Shown piece by piece: positions 28,893 through 38,978 of a stretch of DNA of 64,000 nt; the first letter of the stretch is position 1; each line of letters opens with the position of its first letter. Location: assembly GCA_016288815.1 (NCBI GenBank), contig JAEELF010000036.1, positions 1-64,000 of the forward strand. Reading direction: 5' to 3'. Source of the DNA: Ruminococcus sp. (GTDB lineage: Bacteria; Bacillota; Clostridia; Oscillospirales; Ruminococcaceae). The notes under the pieces are model-generated. The model saw only the letters and a list, made by a program, of their open reading frames with translations. It searched no databases and was not told the DNA's origin. The position numbers were made by a program, and so were the translations under genes.

Positions 28893-30298
28893 TTGCCGTC
28901 ACCTCCATAAAGCGCTTTTTTGTTCGACCACTTGCACAGCGATGTTACCATTATCCTCGAAGCGAATACGCCGAAGATGAAGTTGCAGATAACGCCGGCA
29001 AGAAGCGTGAAGCCGAAGGAGTAAACAACGCCCTCGGTGGTAGCACCGAACATAGCGAATATCGTGTGGTTGAGTATCTTCGAGAAGAAGCTCGAGGGAA
29101 CGCCGAATGCGCCCATGAGTATGATCGCGATGATAACGTTCGTTACGTTACCGTCAAGGATAGCCGAGAACGCTCTCTTGTAAGCGACCTTGATAGCGGA
29201 CTCAGTGGTCTTGCCGGAGCGGAGCTCCTCCTTGATGCGCTCGCCGGTGATGATATTGGCGTCAACGCCCATACCTACGGCAAGTATGATACCTGCGATA
29301 CCGGGGATAGTGAGCGTGGAGCCGCTCATGAAGCCGAACCAGCCCGTGATAGCTGCGATAGAGCCTGCGATCTGTCCGCAGAGCGCGATGACTGCTACGA
29401 AGCCGGGCACGCGGTAGAGGACTATCATATATACTGCGATGAGGCAGAAGGCGATGATAGCTGCAAGGAGGATAGCGTCGAGCGAGCCCTCGCCCATTGT
29501 AGGCGAAATGGTCTTGAAGCTCGAGGTTATCATCTTGAAGGGCAGCGCACCGGAGTTGATCTGGTCAGCGAGCTTCTTGGCGGATTCGTTGTCGAAGTTT
29601 CCGGTGATCTGCGCCTCATTGCCTGTGATAGCCTTGGAGACTGTCGGGGCGGAGATCATGGTGTTGTCCATCCATATGGAGATAGACGTACCGGAGCCTG
29701 CGAGCCTTGAGGTAGCCTCAGTGAACTTGGACTGACCCTCGGAGCTGAGCGTAAGAGCTACGACCCACTCGAGGTCACCGTCGTCATTGGGGATATATGC
29801 AGCCTTTGCGTTGGTAACGTCAGCGCCCTGGAGGATTATCTCGCCTGTGGGGATAACGTTTCCGTCGTCGTCTGTTTCAGAGTCCGTACCCTCGCGGAAG
29901 GTGAGCTGAGCCATTTCGCCGAGCTCCTTAACGGCAGCCTCGGGGTCGAAGTTGTCCTCGCCTGCCTGCCACGGGAAGCGGACGATTATTCTGTCGCTTT
30001 TCTCGTCGCTGTAGACTTCGTTGTCGTTGATACCGAGCGTCGTGAGACGGGTCTTGATGATCTCGGTAGCTGCGTCGAGCTGCGTCTTATCTGCATCGTA
30101 GTCGCCCTCGGGAGCGAAGGTAACGTCAACGCCGCCCTTGATGTCGATACCCAGACGGATATCGTCAACGCCCTTGATGAGCGTGGTGGTCTTGTCGGCG
30201 TAGACCTTGTCCAGTCCGAGGACAGAGGATACTGCGAAGAGTGCGATAAGAGCAACGACAATGAAGAAAGTAGATTTACCGATCTTTTTCACGGTCAT
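28889..30298 (-). CDS. secD: Protein translocase subunit SecD
   Basis: The 469-residue product has an N-terminal membrane segment (about 8-28), a LGIDIKGGVDVTFAPEGDYD motif at the start of its large extracytoplasmic domain, and six C-terminal membrane segments with PGIAGIILAVGMGVDANIIT and ERIKEELRSGK motifs, all SecD signatures. It is encoded upstream of and overlapping secF. The genome keeps SecD and SecF separate rather than fused as in some Bacilli. Confidence 0.95.
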   Translation of the reverse strand: MTVKKIGKSTFFIVVALIALFAVSSVLGLDKVYADKTTTLIKGVDDIRLGIDIKGGVDVTFAPEGDYDADKTQLDAATEIIKTRLTTLGINDNEVYSDEKSDRIIVRFPWQAGEDNFDPEAAVKELGEMAQLTFREGTDSETDDDGNVIPTGEIILQGADVTNAKAAYIPNDDGDLEWVVALTLSSEGQSKFTEATSRLAGSGTSISIWMDNTMISAPTVSKAITGNEAQITGNFDNESAKKLADQINSGALPFKMITSSFKTISPTMGEGSLDAILLAAIIAFCLIAVYMIVLYRVPGFVAVIALCGQIAGSIAAITGWFGFMSGSTLTIPGIAGIILAVGMGVDANIITGERIKEELRSGKTTESAIKVAYKRAFSAILDGNVTNVIIAIILMGAFGVPSSFFSKILNHTIFAMFGATTEGVVYSFGFTLLAGVICNFIFGVFASRIMVTSLCKWSNKKALYGGDGK

Positions 30299-30356
30299 GC
30301 CTCCTATTGTTTATGTATGAGTGTTCGTATACGCATAGTACACGACAATTACAATT

Positions 30357-30385
30357 ATTGTACTATAATTTCACAAAAAAGTCAA
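30357..30385 (-). promoter_or_regulatory. Promoter for secD-secF
   Basis: On the minus strand, TTGACT, a 17-base spacer and TACAAT, about 55 bases before the secD ATG. Confidence 0.75.
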
Positions 30386-30456
30386 GCAATTCGGGGCTAA
30401 AACAGATTATTTCAAAATTTTGCACAATAAAGCCCTGCATTTTTTGTGTATATGAA

Positions 30457-30484
30457 CTATCCCTCCCGCAGAGGGGAGGGATAG
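30457..30484 (-). terminator. Hairpin after the ATP synthase operon
   Basis: A perfect 11-bp stem, CTATCCCTCCC (30457-30467) with GGGAGGGATAG (30474-30484), lies 5 bases beyond the atpC stop. The U-tract on the minus strand is delayed and weak, so termination efficiency is uncertain. Confidence 0.55.
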
Positions 30485-30489
30485 CTGCT

Positions 30490-30900
30490 TTACTCGAAAT
30501 GCTTTTTTGAGATCTTCAGGCGGTTCATGGCGCGGTTGAGCGCAGCCTGCGTGTGGTAGTACTCGACTATGCTCTGCTTCTGGCGGAGCTTCTCCTCGGC
30601 ACGCTGTCTTGCTTCCTCGGCGCGTTTTATGTCGATCTCCTCGGGCAGCTCGCAGGAATCCGCGAGAATAACGGCGAACTCCGGCATGACCTGTATGAAG
30701 CCCTCGGAAATAGCGGCGTAGCGCCATCTGCCGTTGACCATGTATTTCAGCTCGCCGGGCGGGAGCGCCGTCACGAGCGCCTCGTGGCCGGGGAGGATAC
30801 CGAGCAGACCGTCTATCGCAGTGATGACGAGGTGCTCACATTCGCCCTCGTAGAAGATTCGGTCCGTCGAGATGATATCGAGATGAAAGGTCTTAGCCAT
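30490..30900 (-). CDS. atpC: ATP synthase epsilon subunit
   Basis: The 136-residue product has the N-terminal beta-sandwich (FHLDIISTDRIFYEGECEHL, IDGLLGILPGHEALVTAL) and a C-terminal helical hairpin (KRAEEARQRAEEKLRQKQS...). It forms part of the central stalk of F1 and can inhibit ATP hydrolysis. Last gene of the operon, 4 bases after atpD. Confidence 0.93.
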   Translation of the reverse strand: MAKTFHLDIISTDRIFYEGECEHLVITAIDGLLGILPGHEALVTALPPGELKYMVNGRWRYAAISEGFIQVMPEFAVILADSCELPEEIDIKRAEEARQRAEEKLRQKQSIVEYYHTQAALNRAMNRLKISKKHFE

Positions 30901-30904
30901 AGCC

Positions 30905-32329
<1,425 letters not shown>

Positions 32330-32722
32330 TCAGAGGAGGCTTACGCCCTCTCCCATAACTGCGATGTCAACGGCGGTCGCGTCTTCGAGGTGGAAGGTCG
32401 CGAGCTTGTTGCCGGTGGTCTCGTTGTAGATAGCCTCGAGCCCCGCAGCTTTTATCATTTCCTCCGCATAGGAGGGGTCGGTCTCGAAGACGGCTTTTCC
32501 GGTATATCTCAGCCAGTGGCCGTCCTTCTTGCAGGCGACTATCTCGCAGAGCGGGTTGACTGTGAGCTGCCTGTAGACAGCCTTGAAGTCTCCGACGCCG
32601 AAGATGACCCTGCCGTCCCTTTCGATGAATGCGCCGAGCGGACGCAGCTTAGGCTGGCTGCCGTCGGCGGTCGCGAGGTAGAATATCTCCGCTTCCTTTA
32701 AGAATTCACCTATCTTGCTCAT
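32330..32722 (-). CDS. Pyridoxamine 5'-phosphate oxidase family protein inside the atp operon
   Basis: The 130-residue product has a split-barrel FMN-binding fold signature: FLKEAEIFYLATADGSQPKLRPLG near the N-terminus, then VIFGVGDFKAVYRQLTVNPLCEIVA and WLRYTGKAVFETDP. Family members bind FMN or F420 and include small reductases and uncharacterised proteins. It is on the same strand as the ATP synthase genes, 37 bases after atpG and 30 bases before atpD, with its own ribosome binding site (GGAGG). No promoter is evident, so it is probably co-transcribed. Its link with ATP synthase is unknown. Confidence 0.85.
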   Translation of the reverse strand: MSKIGEFLKEAEIFYLATADGSQPKLRPLGAFIERDGRVIFGVGDFKAVYRQLTVNPLCEIVACKKDGHWLRYTGKAVFETDPSYAEEMIKAAGLEAIYNETTGNKLATFHLEDATAVDIAVMGEGVSLL

Positions 32723-32759
32723 AGTGGTCCTCCTTATTGTTTTTGTGTGCTCTGAGAGC

Positions 32760-33662
32760 TCAGTCCTGCGCCTGTGCGCCGCCGCAGACCTCGGTTATCT
32801 CCTGGGTTATAGCCGCCTGACGTGCGCGGTTGTACATCAGAGAGAGGTCGTGGATCATGTCCTTTGCGCTCGTTGAAGCCGCGTCCATAGCGGTCATGCG
32901 GGACTGCTGCTCGCAGCAGAACGCCTCGACCATAGCTCCGTAGATGATACCCTTTGCGTACTGCGGTATCAGGTAGCTCATTACCTCTTCCGGGGAGGGC
33001 AGGAACGACGCCTTGGGGAGCTTTTTCAGCGTACCGTCGGGGGCTATTCCCCAGTGGCGGCGGCTGAACGGCAGGAGCTGCACGGTCTTGGGCTCGAACT
33101 GGTTGGAATTTATCATGTCCGTGTAGATGAGGTAGACCTCGTCGAGCTCGCGTTTCTCGAATTTCTCGAGCAGCAGCTCGGCTATCTCGCGTGCTCTGTA
33201 GAGCGTGGGGTTCTGGGTGGTATAGAGGAACTCGCTGTCCACGGAGACCTTCCTGCTGTTTTTGCGGTTCTGGAAGTACATTCTCCCGACCTGACCTATA
33301 ACGAACAGCCGGCAGTTGTCGGGGTCCGCGACCTTCGCGATCTCCTGCTCGGTGTATTTCAGGACGTTGTGGTTGTAGCTTCCGCACAGTCCCTTGTCAG
33401 CGGTGATGACGATATAGCCTTTTTTGCGCTTCTCCTCGGGAATGTCTGAACGCCGGTCGAAGTAGAGCTGGCGTGTGTGGGGAGTGTGCTCGAGGACGCT
33501 CTCGATAGTGGACTGGAGCTTATGGAAGTACGGCTCTGTGGATTCGAGCGATTTCCTTGCTTTTTTCAGCTTTGACGAAGCCATGAGGTACATGGCATTG
33601 GTTATCTTGAGTATCTGCTTGATGCTTGCGATACGCTCGCGTATCTCTCTTATGTTAGCCAA
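32760..33662 (-). CDS. atpG: ATP synthase gamma subunit
   Basis: The 300-residue product starts with the conserved MANIREIRERIASIKQILKI and ends with the coiled C-terminal helix (MTAMDAASTSAKDMIHDLSL). It is the rotor shaft of F1. A DKGLCGSYNHNVLK motif in the middle is typical. It is encoded 13 bases after the delta-alpha fusion. Confidence 0.95.
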   Translation of the reverse strand: MANIREIRERIASIKQILKITNAMYLMASSKLKKARKSLESTEPYFHKLQSTIESVLEHTPHTRQLYFDRRSDIPEEKRKKGYIVITADKGLCGSYNHNVLKYTEQEIAKVADPDNCRLFVIGQVGRMYFQNRKNSRKVSVDSEFLYTTQNPTLYRAREIAELLLEKFEKRELDEVYLIYTDMINSNQFEPKTVQLLPFSRRHWGIAPDGTLKKLPKASFLPSPEEVMSYLIPQYAKGIIYGAMVEAFCCEQQSRMTAMDAASTSAKDMIHDLSLMYNRARQAAITQEITEVCGGAQAQD

Positions 33663-33675
33663 GCCTGCTCACCTC

Positions 33676-35715
33676 TTATTCCTCGAATGCCGTGAGTATC
33701 TTCTCGATACGCTCGGCGAGGTCGTCGGTGAGGACCTTGTTCTCCTCGATCTCCTCGATGATGTCCTGTCCGTAGGAGCGGATATAGCTCATGAGCTCGG
33801 TGCAGTGCTCATGGAGCTCCTTCAGGGGGATATCGTTGAAGAAGCCGTGCTGAGCTGCATAGAGGAGTATGACCTGTTCGTAGTGGGGGAGCGGAGCGCA
33901 GAGCGGCTGCTTCAGCAGTTCCGTGAGCATATGTCCGTGGGCGAGGAGCTCAGTTGTGGACTGGTCGAGCTCGGATGAGAACTGCGTGAATATTTCCATT
34001 TCCTTGAACTGCGCGAGGTCGATACGCAGATTTCCCGAAGCCTTCTTCATCGCCTTGGTCTGGGCTGCGCCGCCAACACGCGACACGGAAAGTCCGTAGT
34101 TTACCGCAGGGCGCTGACCGGAGTTGAACAGCTCGCTCTCGAGGAAGATCTGTCCGTCGGTGATGGAGATGACGTTCGTCGGGATATATGCCGAAATATC
34201 GCCCGCGAGGGTCTCAATAACAGGGAGCGCGGTGAGTGAGCCTCCACCGTGCTCGTCGTCGAGGCGGCTCGAACGCTCGAGCAGTCGCGAATGCAGGTAG
34301 AAGACGTCGCCGGGGTATGCCTCACGTCCGGGCGGACGGTGCAGCAGCAGCGACATCGCGCGGTACGCAACGGCGTGCTTGGAAAGGTCATCGTACACGA
34401 TGAGCACGTCCCTGCCCTTGTACATGAAGTACTCCGCGATAGCTGTGCCCGAATACGGGGAGATGTACTGAAACGGCGCGGGGTCGCTCGCGGAGGCGCA
34501 TACAACGACGGTATGCTCCATAGCGTCGTGCTTTTTAAGGGTGTTTACCACCTGCGCGACGGTCGAGGACTTCTGTCCGATAGCGACGTATACGCAGATG
34601 ACGTTCTTGTCCTTCTGGTTGATTATAGTGTCAACAGCGATCGAGGTCTTTCCGGTCTGGCGGTCGCCGATGATGAGCTCACGCTGACCTCTTCCGATCG
34701 GGAACATCGAATCTATAGCGAGGATACCGGTCTGGAGCGGAACGCTTACCGGCTTGCGCTCGATAACGCCGGGAGCTTCGCGCTCTATGGGGTAATAGTC
34801 CTCGGCGTTTATCTTTCCGAGACCGTCTATAGGCGAGCCGAGCGCGTCAACGACACGTCCGAGCAGCTCGTCGCTCACGCCGATACCGGCGCGTTTGCCC
34901 GTTCTCACGACCGTCGAGCCTTCAGTGAGTCCTCTGTCGTCGCCGAGCAGAACTACTCCCACGGTCTTTTCCTCGAGGTTCTGCACGATACCGCGCACGC
35001 CGTTCTCGAACTCGACGAGCTCGCCGTACATGACGTTGTTCATGCCGTACACAGCCGCGATACCGTCGCCGATACGGGTGATGAAGCCGGTCTCGGTCTT
35101 GCCGGAGCGGACATTGAAATCGCGCACCTCGGTCTTGAGGACTGAGATGATATCGCTCGCAGCGCTGCCGTCGAGGGAATCGCCGTCCTCAGCGTTGTCA
35201 GCGACCTCCGAAGCCTTGTTCTGGAAGCTCTCCTTCATGAGACGGAGACTGGTGCGGTAGCTCTTGTCGTACTCGTAATCGCCGGCGTTGAGGATAAATC
35301 CGCCTATGATATCGGGGTCATGGCGGTACTCGATCGCCACGTCCTCCTTGTTGAATTTTTCTGTGATGAATTTGCGCAGGTCAGCCTGCTGAGTCTCAGA
35401 AAGGGGCGTAACATAGCGGACTACGGCCTTTATCGTGCCCTGTCTGTCGAGGAGGGCGTCGGAGTAGTCCTCGAGTATCTCGATGATGTGGTCGATATCC
35501 CTGCCCTTTACGACGCTCATCAGGAAGCGGTGCAGGGTCTCCGGGAAGAGCTTTGCGATGACCGAGCGCTTCTCGTCGTGTGTGACGAGCGGGTTGCCGA
35601 GGGTAGCCGCGATGTCGGGCTCGCTGCGGAATATGGACAGCGCCCTGTCAGCGTCCTCCTGCGGGACATCGAGCCTGAACAGCTCCTTTATGTAATCTTT
35701 TCCGAAGTCGCTCAC
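33676..35715 (-). CDS. Fused ATP synthase delta-alpha subunits
   Basis: One uninterrupted frame of 679 residues. Residues 1 to about 170 are a delta subunit (AtpH): helical N-terminal domain, [18 protein letters not shown], and C-terminal part [24 protein letters not shown]. Residues ~187-679 are a complete alpha subunit (AtpA): [28 protein letters not shown]-loop GDRQTGKT (350-357), and the usual C-terminal end. The linker (about 168-186) is acidic, and no Met or Shine-Dalgarno site lies there to start a separate alpha. Delta joins the peripheral stalk to the N-terminus of alpha, so the fusion joins natural partners. The start overlaps atpF by 4 bases. A separate atpH and atpA are absent. 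Sequencing error cannot create such a clean junction easily but is not excluded. Confidence 0.92.
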   Translation of the reverse strand: MSDFGKDYIKELFRLDVPQEDADRALSIFRSEPDIAATLGNPLVTHDEKRSVIAKLFPETLHRFLMSVVKGRDIDHIIEILEDYSDALLDRQGTIKAVVRYVTPLSETQQADLRKFITEKFNKEDVAIEYRHDPDIIGGFILNAGDYEYDKSYRTSLRLMKESFQNKASEVADNAEDGDSLDGSAASDIISVLKTEVRDFNVRSGKTETGFITRIGDGIAAVYGMNNVMYGELVEFENGVRGIVQNLEEKTVGVVLLGDDRGLTEGSTVVRTGKRAGIGVSDELLGRVVDALGSPIDGLGKINAEDYYPIEREAPGVIERKPVSVPLQTGILAIDSMFPIGRGQRELIIGDRQTGKTSIAVDTIINQKDKNVICVYVAIGQKSSTVAQVVNTLKKHDAMEHTVVVCASASDPAPFQYISPYSGTAIAEYFMYKGRDVLIVYDDLSKHAVAYRAMSLLLHRPPGREAYPGDVFYLHSRLLERSSRLDDEHGGGSLTALPVIETLAGDISAYIPTNVISITDGQIFLESELFNSGQRPAVNYGLSVSRVGGAAQTKAMKKASGNLRIDLAQFKEMEIFTQFSSELDQSTTELLAHGHMLTELLKQPLCAPLPHYEQVILLYAAQHGFFNDIPLKELHEHCTELMSYIRSYGQDIIEEIEENKVLTDDLAERIEKILTAFEE

Positions 35716-36203
35716 TGGTCATCAGCCTCCTCTTCGGAAAGGAACTCGTCCACGAGGCGGCGGTTCTTTTCGTCGTCCACGTTCTCGCCGATGATCCTTG
35801 AAGCCGCCTCGATAGCGAGGTCTGCGATCTGGGTCTGAGCCTCCTGAAGGACTCTCCTGCGCTCGTTTTCGATAGTTTTGCCGGCGGAGCTGACGATCTG
35901 GTCAGCCTCCTCCTGCGACTTCCTGATTATTGCAGAGCGCTCGGCTTCTGCGTCCTCGTGCGCTTTGACGATTATCTGGTTCGCCTTTTCCTTAGCCTCG
36001 CTGATAGAATCCTCGTACTGCTGGCGGAGCTCTTCAGCCTCAGCCTTAGCCTTCTCGGCGGAGTCGAGATTATTCTGTATAGTACGGGTGCGCTCGGCTT
36101 TGATCTTGTTTATGGGCTTGAAGAGGAATATCCTCAGCAGCACAAACAGTATCAGGACGTTCGCGACAGCCTCAAAAATGCTCCAGAATTCAAATTTAAG
36201 CAT
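35712..36203 (-). CDS. atpF: ATP synthase b subunit
   Basis: The 163-residue product has one N-terminal membrane segment (about 8-28, [19 protein letters not shown]) and then a long charged coiled coil, as expected for the peripheral stalk. It overlaps the delta-alpha start by ATGA. A short leader separates it from the c-subunit copies. Confidence 0.95.
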   Translation of the reverse strand: MLKFEFWSIFEAVANVLILFVLLRIFLFKPINKIKAERTRTIQNNLDSAEKAKAEAEELRQQYEDSISEAKEKANQIIVKAHEDAEAERSAIIRKSQEEADQIVSSAGKTIENERRRVLQEAQTQIADLAIEAASRIIGENVDDEKNRRLVDEFLSEEEADDQ

Positions 36204-36232
36204 TATGTGCCCTCCTTAGGTGAAGTTGCTTC

Positions 36233-36451
36233 TCATGCTTTTCCTATTATCATTATCGCGATAACGAAGCCGTAGATAGCGGTCGCCTCTGCGAGAGCAC
36301 AGCCCAGCAGGAGCGCTGTTCTGATGTCGCCCTTAGCCTCGGGCTGACGTGCGATGGACTCTGTAGCCTTAGCTGTAGCTATGCCGATACCTATACCTGC
36401 GCCTGCACCTGTAAGAACAGCGATAGCAGCGCCTAATGCGATCATTCCCAT
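36233..36451 (-). CDS. atpE: ATP synthase c subunit, second copy
   Basis: The 72-residue proteolipid is identical in amino-acid sequence to the copy at 36476-36694, while many third codon positions differ. It has two membrane helices and the loop ARQPEAKG, with ion-binding Glu55 in the second helix. At the sites that bind Na+ in Ilyobacter-type rings (Gln32, Ser66) it has Ile22 and Ala56, which favours H+ coupling. The synonymous differences show that this is a real older duplication kept identical by selection, not a duplicated read. Confidence 0.95.
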   Translation of the reverse strand: MGMIALGAAIAVLTGAGAGIGIGIATAKATESIARQPEAKGDIRTALLLGCALAEATAIYGFVIAIMIIGKA

Positions 36452-36475
36452 TGTTATGTACCTCCAATAAAAGAC

Positions 36476-36694
36476 TTATGCTTTGCCGATTATCATTATC
36501 GCGATGACGAAGCCGTAGATAGCGGTCGCCTCCGCGAGCGCGCAGCCCAGCAGGAGCGCTGTTCTGATGTCGCCCTTAGCCTCGGGCTGACGTGCGATAG
36601 ATTCCGTAGCCTTAGCCGTAGCGATGCCTATTCCGATGCCTGCGCCTGCGCCCGTAAGAACGGCGATAGCGGCGCCCAGTGCGATCATTCCCAT
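36476..36694 (-). CDS. atpE: ATP synthase c subunit, first copy
   Basis: The 72-residue proteolipid ([20 protein letters not shown] at the start) has Glu55 as the ion carrier, lies 24 bases after atpB and 24 bases before its twin. Each copy has its own Shine-Dalgarno site (GGAGGT). The doubled gene would raise c-subunit synthesis relative to the single-copy subunits, which fits the multi-copy c-ring. Confidence 0.95.
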   Translation of the reverse strand: MGMIALGAAIAVLTGAGAGIGIGIATAKATESIARQPEAKGDIRTALLLGCALAEATAIYGFVIAIMIIGKA

Positions 36695-36718
36695 GATTAT
36701 TACCTCCGTGAAGTCAAG

Positions 36719-37381
36719 TTATTCTTCCTCAACGGCTTCCGCCATGTAGAGAGAAGTTAGGAATACGAATACATATGCCTGCAAGAGACCGTCAAAGATG
36801 TCGAAGTAAGCGCTCGCGATGACCGGTACGCCGATCGCGCATATGCCCTTTTTGACAAGCTCCATAACGACATACGCGCCGAGCACGTTTCCGAAAAGTC
36901 GCATACACAGCGAGAGCGGTCTGGTCACAAGGTCGAGTATGTTTATGGGGTTGCGGAAGCTCTTCAGCCACTTCAGCGGACCCTTTTCGATTATGAATGC
37001 CAGCTGGACGAATATTATCGCCATGCCTGCGAGGGCGGCGGTCACGTTGACGTCCTTGGTCGGCGGGACGAACCCGAACAGTCCGATGAGGTTGGCGAAG
37101 GCTATGTAGATGAGAAGCGTCTCGAGGAACGGGAGATACTTTTTCCCCTTTTTCCCGAGTATCCCGGTGAAGAAGTTGTCCATCCAGTCGGTGATCCCCT
37201 CGATTATGCACTGCGAGCCCGTAGGGACTTTCTTGAGCCTGCGCGTGAAGATTATCGACAACAGGACGATCACTCCCATGATCACCCATGTGACGACGCA
37301 CGAATCGGCAATGGGTATGCCTCCGAGAATGGGTATGGTAAAGGCGGTCTTGGATTCAAGGTCTTCCATGATGTTTTCCAC
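36719..37381 (-). CDS. atpB: ATP synthase a subunit
   Basis: The start is taken as GTG at 37381, with AAAGGAGG 7 bases upstream; an in-frame ATG at codon 5 is possible. The 220-residue product has about five membrane helices and the essential Arg161 in LSLCMRLFGNV, with PINILDLVTRPLSL just before it. It forms the ion half-channels facing the c-ring. It is the first operon gene; no atpI is present upstream. Confidence 0.95.
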   Translation of the reverse strand: MENIMEDLESKTAFTIPILGGIPIADSCVVTWVIMGVIVLLSIIFTRRLKKVPTGSQCIIEGITDWMDNFFTGILGKKGKKYLPFLETLLIYIAFANLIGLFGFVPPTKDVNVTAALAGMAIIFVQLAFIIEKGPLKWLKSFRNPINILDLVTRPLSLCMRLFGNVLGAYVVMELVKKGICAIGVPVIASAYFDIFDGLLQAYVFVFLTSLYMAEAVEEE

Positions 37382-37514
37382 GAAAGCACCTCCTTTTTCA
37401 TCAAAATAAAAACGGAGACCGGCACTCTTTGGCTTGGATCCCCGTTGATCTTGTCAAAATTGCGGATAGTATGGCTATGCATATCTGCGGCTCGCGCCGC
37501 GTTGTCCACATATA

Positions 37515-37543
37515 ATGATATAACAATTTGGTCAGATTGTCAA
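37515..37543 (-). promoter_or_regulatory. Promoter for the ATP synthase operon
   Basis: On the minus strand, TTGACA, a 17-base spacer and TATCAT, leaving a leader of about 125 bases before atpB. Confidence 0.75.
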
Positions 37544-37589
37544 GTGTTTACGCTGAAAATTATGCATTCTGCTGAGGTTTATTTTTGCT

Positions 37590-37690
37590 TTTGTGCGGGC
37601 TCCGCGTCCCTTTGAGATCACATTGTGCAGGGGACGGCGTCCCCGACGTCCCGACCCCCAAGAATTGCAATGTCTGTCCGCGGCGGCGTC
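37590..37690. repeat. Hairpin repeat fragment beyond the exopolysaccharide operon
   Basis: GCGGGCTCCGCG and GGGGACGGCGTCCCCGACGT repeat modules seen at 12349-12420. Lying just past the last exopolysaccharide-operon gene on the minus strand, the fragment may also act as its 3' end. No gene is seen in 37382-37694 apart from the atp promoter. Confidence 0.6.
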
Positions 37691-37694
37691 CGCG

Positions 37695-38033
37695 CTACTT
37701 CACATCGTCCCCCGACGCAAGATCTATCGCGTTCGAGAGCCGCTCGATAGCCCCGGAATTCAGCTTCTCCGACAGCTTCACGCGGTCGAGTTCCTTCTTG
37801 AACGCATTCAGCTCCGCGGCTATTTTGTGGAGTATCTCCGTGTTTTTCTCCTGCTTGTCCTCGAGCGCACACACCCGCTTTATCAGCTCATTGACATTCG
37901 CCGCGAGGGCTTCGTTGGCTTCGTTCTGGCGCTCGCCGAACTCCGTCAGCTTCGCGCCTGCTTTGAGGGAGCTCACTTTCTCGTGTCCGTCAAAGGTGAA
38001 CATGAGCTCCTTTGTGAGTTTCATGTCAGACAT
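37695..38033 (-). CDS. Small coiled-coil protein, last gene of the exopolysaccharide operon
   Basis: GGGAGG lies just before the ATG at 38033, and the rmd stop touches it. The 112-residue product is soluble and largely helical, with a heptad-like pattern from about residue 35 to 100 (ANVNELIKRVCALEDKQEKN and following). No family is recognised. A longer plus-strand frame covers the same bases, but it lacks a ribosome binding site and biased codons. The tight junction suggests co-transcription with the polysaccharide genes; it could be a structural or regulatory accessory. Confidence 0.7.
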   Translation of the reverse strand: MSDMKLTKELMFTFDGHEKVSSLKAGAKLTEFGERQNEANEALAANVNELIKRVCALEDKQEKNTEILHKIAAELNAFKKELDRVKLSEKLNSGAIERLSNAIDLASGDDVK

Positions 38034-38978
38034 TTATGCCTCCCGTACCTCCGCCCTCCAGTAGTCGAGGGTGTCCCTTATGGTCTGCTCCATGCTTATC
38101 TCCGCGCGCCAGCCTGTATCCTCGAAAATGCGCGAAACATCGGGCTCTATGAGGGGGATGTCCGAAGCCCTCATGCGTGCGGGGTCGTTCTTCACGCTTA
38201 TCTCTTTCTCTGCGAAGCTCAGGGCTGTGTCGAGGATATACTGTATCGTCACGGCTTTTCCGCGCCCGACGTTGTATGTCCGACCCGAAACGCCCTTCCC
38301 GCCGAGAAGACGGTACGCCCTCACGACGTCCCGGACGTCCGTGAAATCACGCTTCGCGGAGAGATTCCCCACGGACATCTCCGCGGGACGTATCCCCGCT
38401 TCCGCCTCAGCGATCTGCCTGCAGAAGTCGGATATGACGAATATAGGCGCCTGCGCGGGGCCTGAGTGGTTGAAGGCGCGCACCATTACGATGTCCATTT
38501 TGTACGCGCGGGCGTATATCTCCCCGAGCATACCCTGACACGCCTTCGTCGCGGCGTAGATGTTGCCGGGGTTGAGCGGCTCGCTCTCGGTCAGCGGGCA
38601 CGCGCCCTCGCGTATGAAGCCGTACTCCTCGCCCGAGCCGATGAGCAGCGTGCGGATGTCTTTTTTCTGCACGTTACGCAGTGCCTCGAGGACGTTTATC
38701 GTGCCGACCACGTTTATCTCAGCAGTGAGCTGCGGCTTCTTCCATGACACCGACACCGAACTCTGTGCTGCAAGGTGGTACATGACGTCGGGCGATATCT
38801 CGTCTATGAGCGGGGCGATGCTGTCCTTTGCGAGTATGTCGAGGGTATGCACGGGGCAGTCCTCCGTCACCTTTTCGCCCGGCAGACAGGTCGCGCAGAC
38901 CTCCCAGCCGGCGCTCCTGAGCTCGCGAATGAGGTACCCGCCGACGAATCCGGCAGCGCCGATTATCAATGCTTTCAT
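38034..38978 (-). CDS. GDP-4-dehydro-6-deoxy-mannose reductase-like SDR
   Basis: The 314-residue product is an extended short-chain dehydrogenase: NAD(P) loop GAAGFVGGYL (8-17), HLAAQSSVSVSW, catalytic-type YAATK, and a C-terminal substrate domain. It resembles Rmd, which reduces the Gmd product to GDP-D-rhamnose, more than the fucose synthase Fcl. gmd and manC lie upstream in the same operon, which supports this. Other possible products are GDP-6-deoxy-talose or a related sugar. It starts inside the upstream glycosyltransferase end (4-base overlap). Confidence 0.82.
   Translation of the reverse strand: MKALIIGAAGFVGGYLIRELRSAGWEVCATCLPGEKVTEDCPVHTLDILAKDSIAPLIDEISPDVMYHLAAQSSVSVSWKKPQLTAEINVVGTINVLEALRNVQKKDIRTLLIGSGEEYGFIREGACPLTESEPLNPGNIYAATKACQGMLGEIYARAYKMDIVMVRAFNHSGPAQAPIFVISDFCRQIAEAEAGIRPAEMSVGNLSAKRDFTDVRDVVRAYRLLGGKGVSGRTYNVGRGKAVTIQYILDTALSFAEKEISVKNDPARMRASDIPLIEPDVSRIFEDTGWRAEISMEQTIRDTLDYWRAEVREA

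Noticed and set aside
37585..38064. Plus-strand frame over the coiled-coil gene
   Set aside because: It starts inside a repeat without a ribosome site; the minus-strand frame has GGGAGG and abuts rmd.
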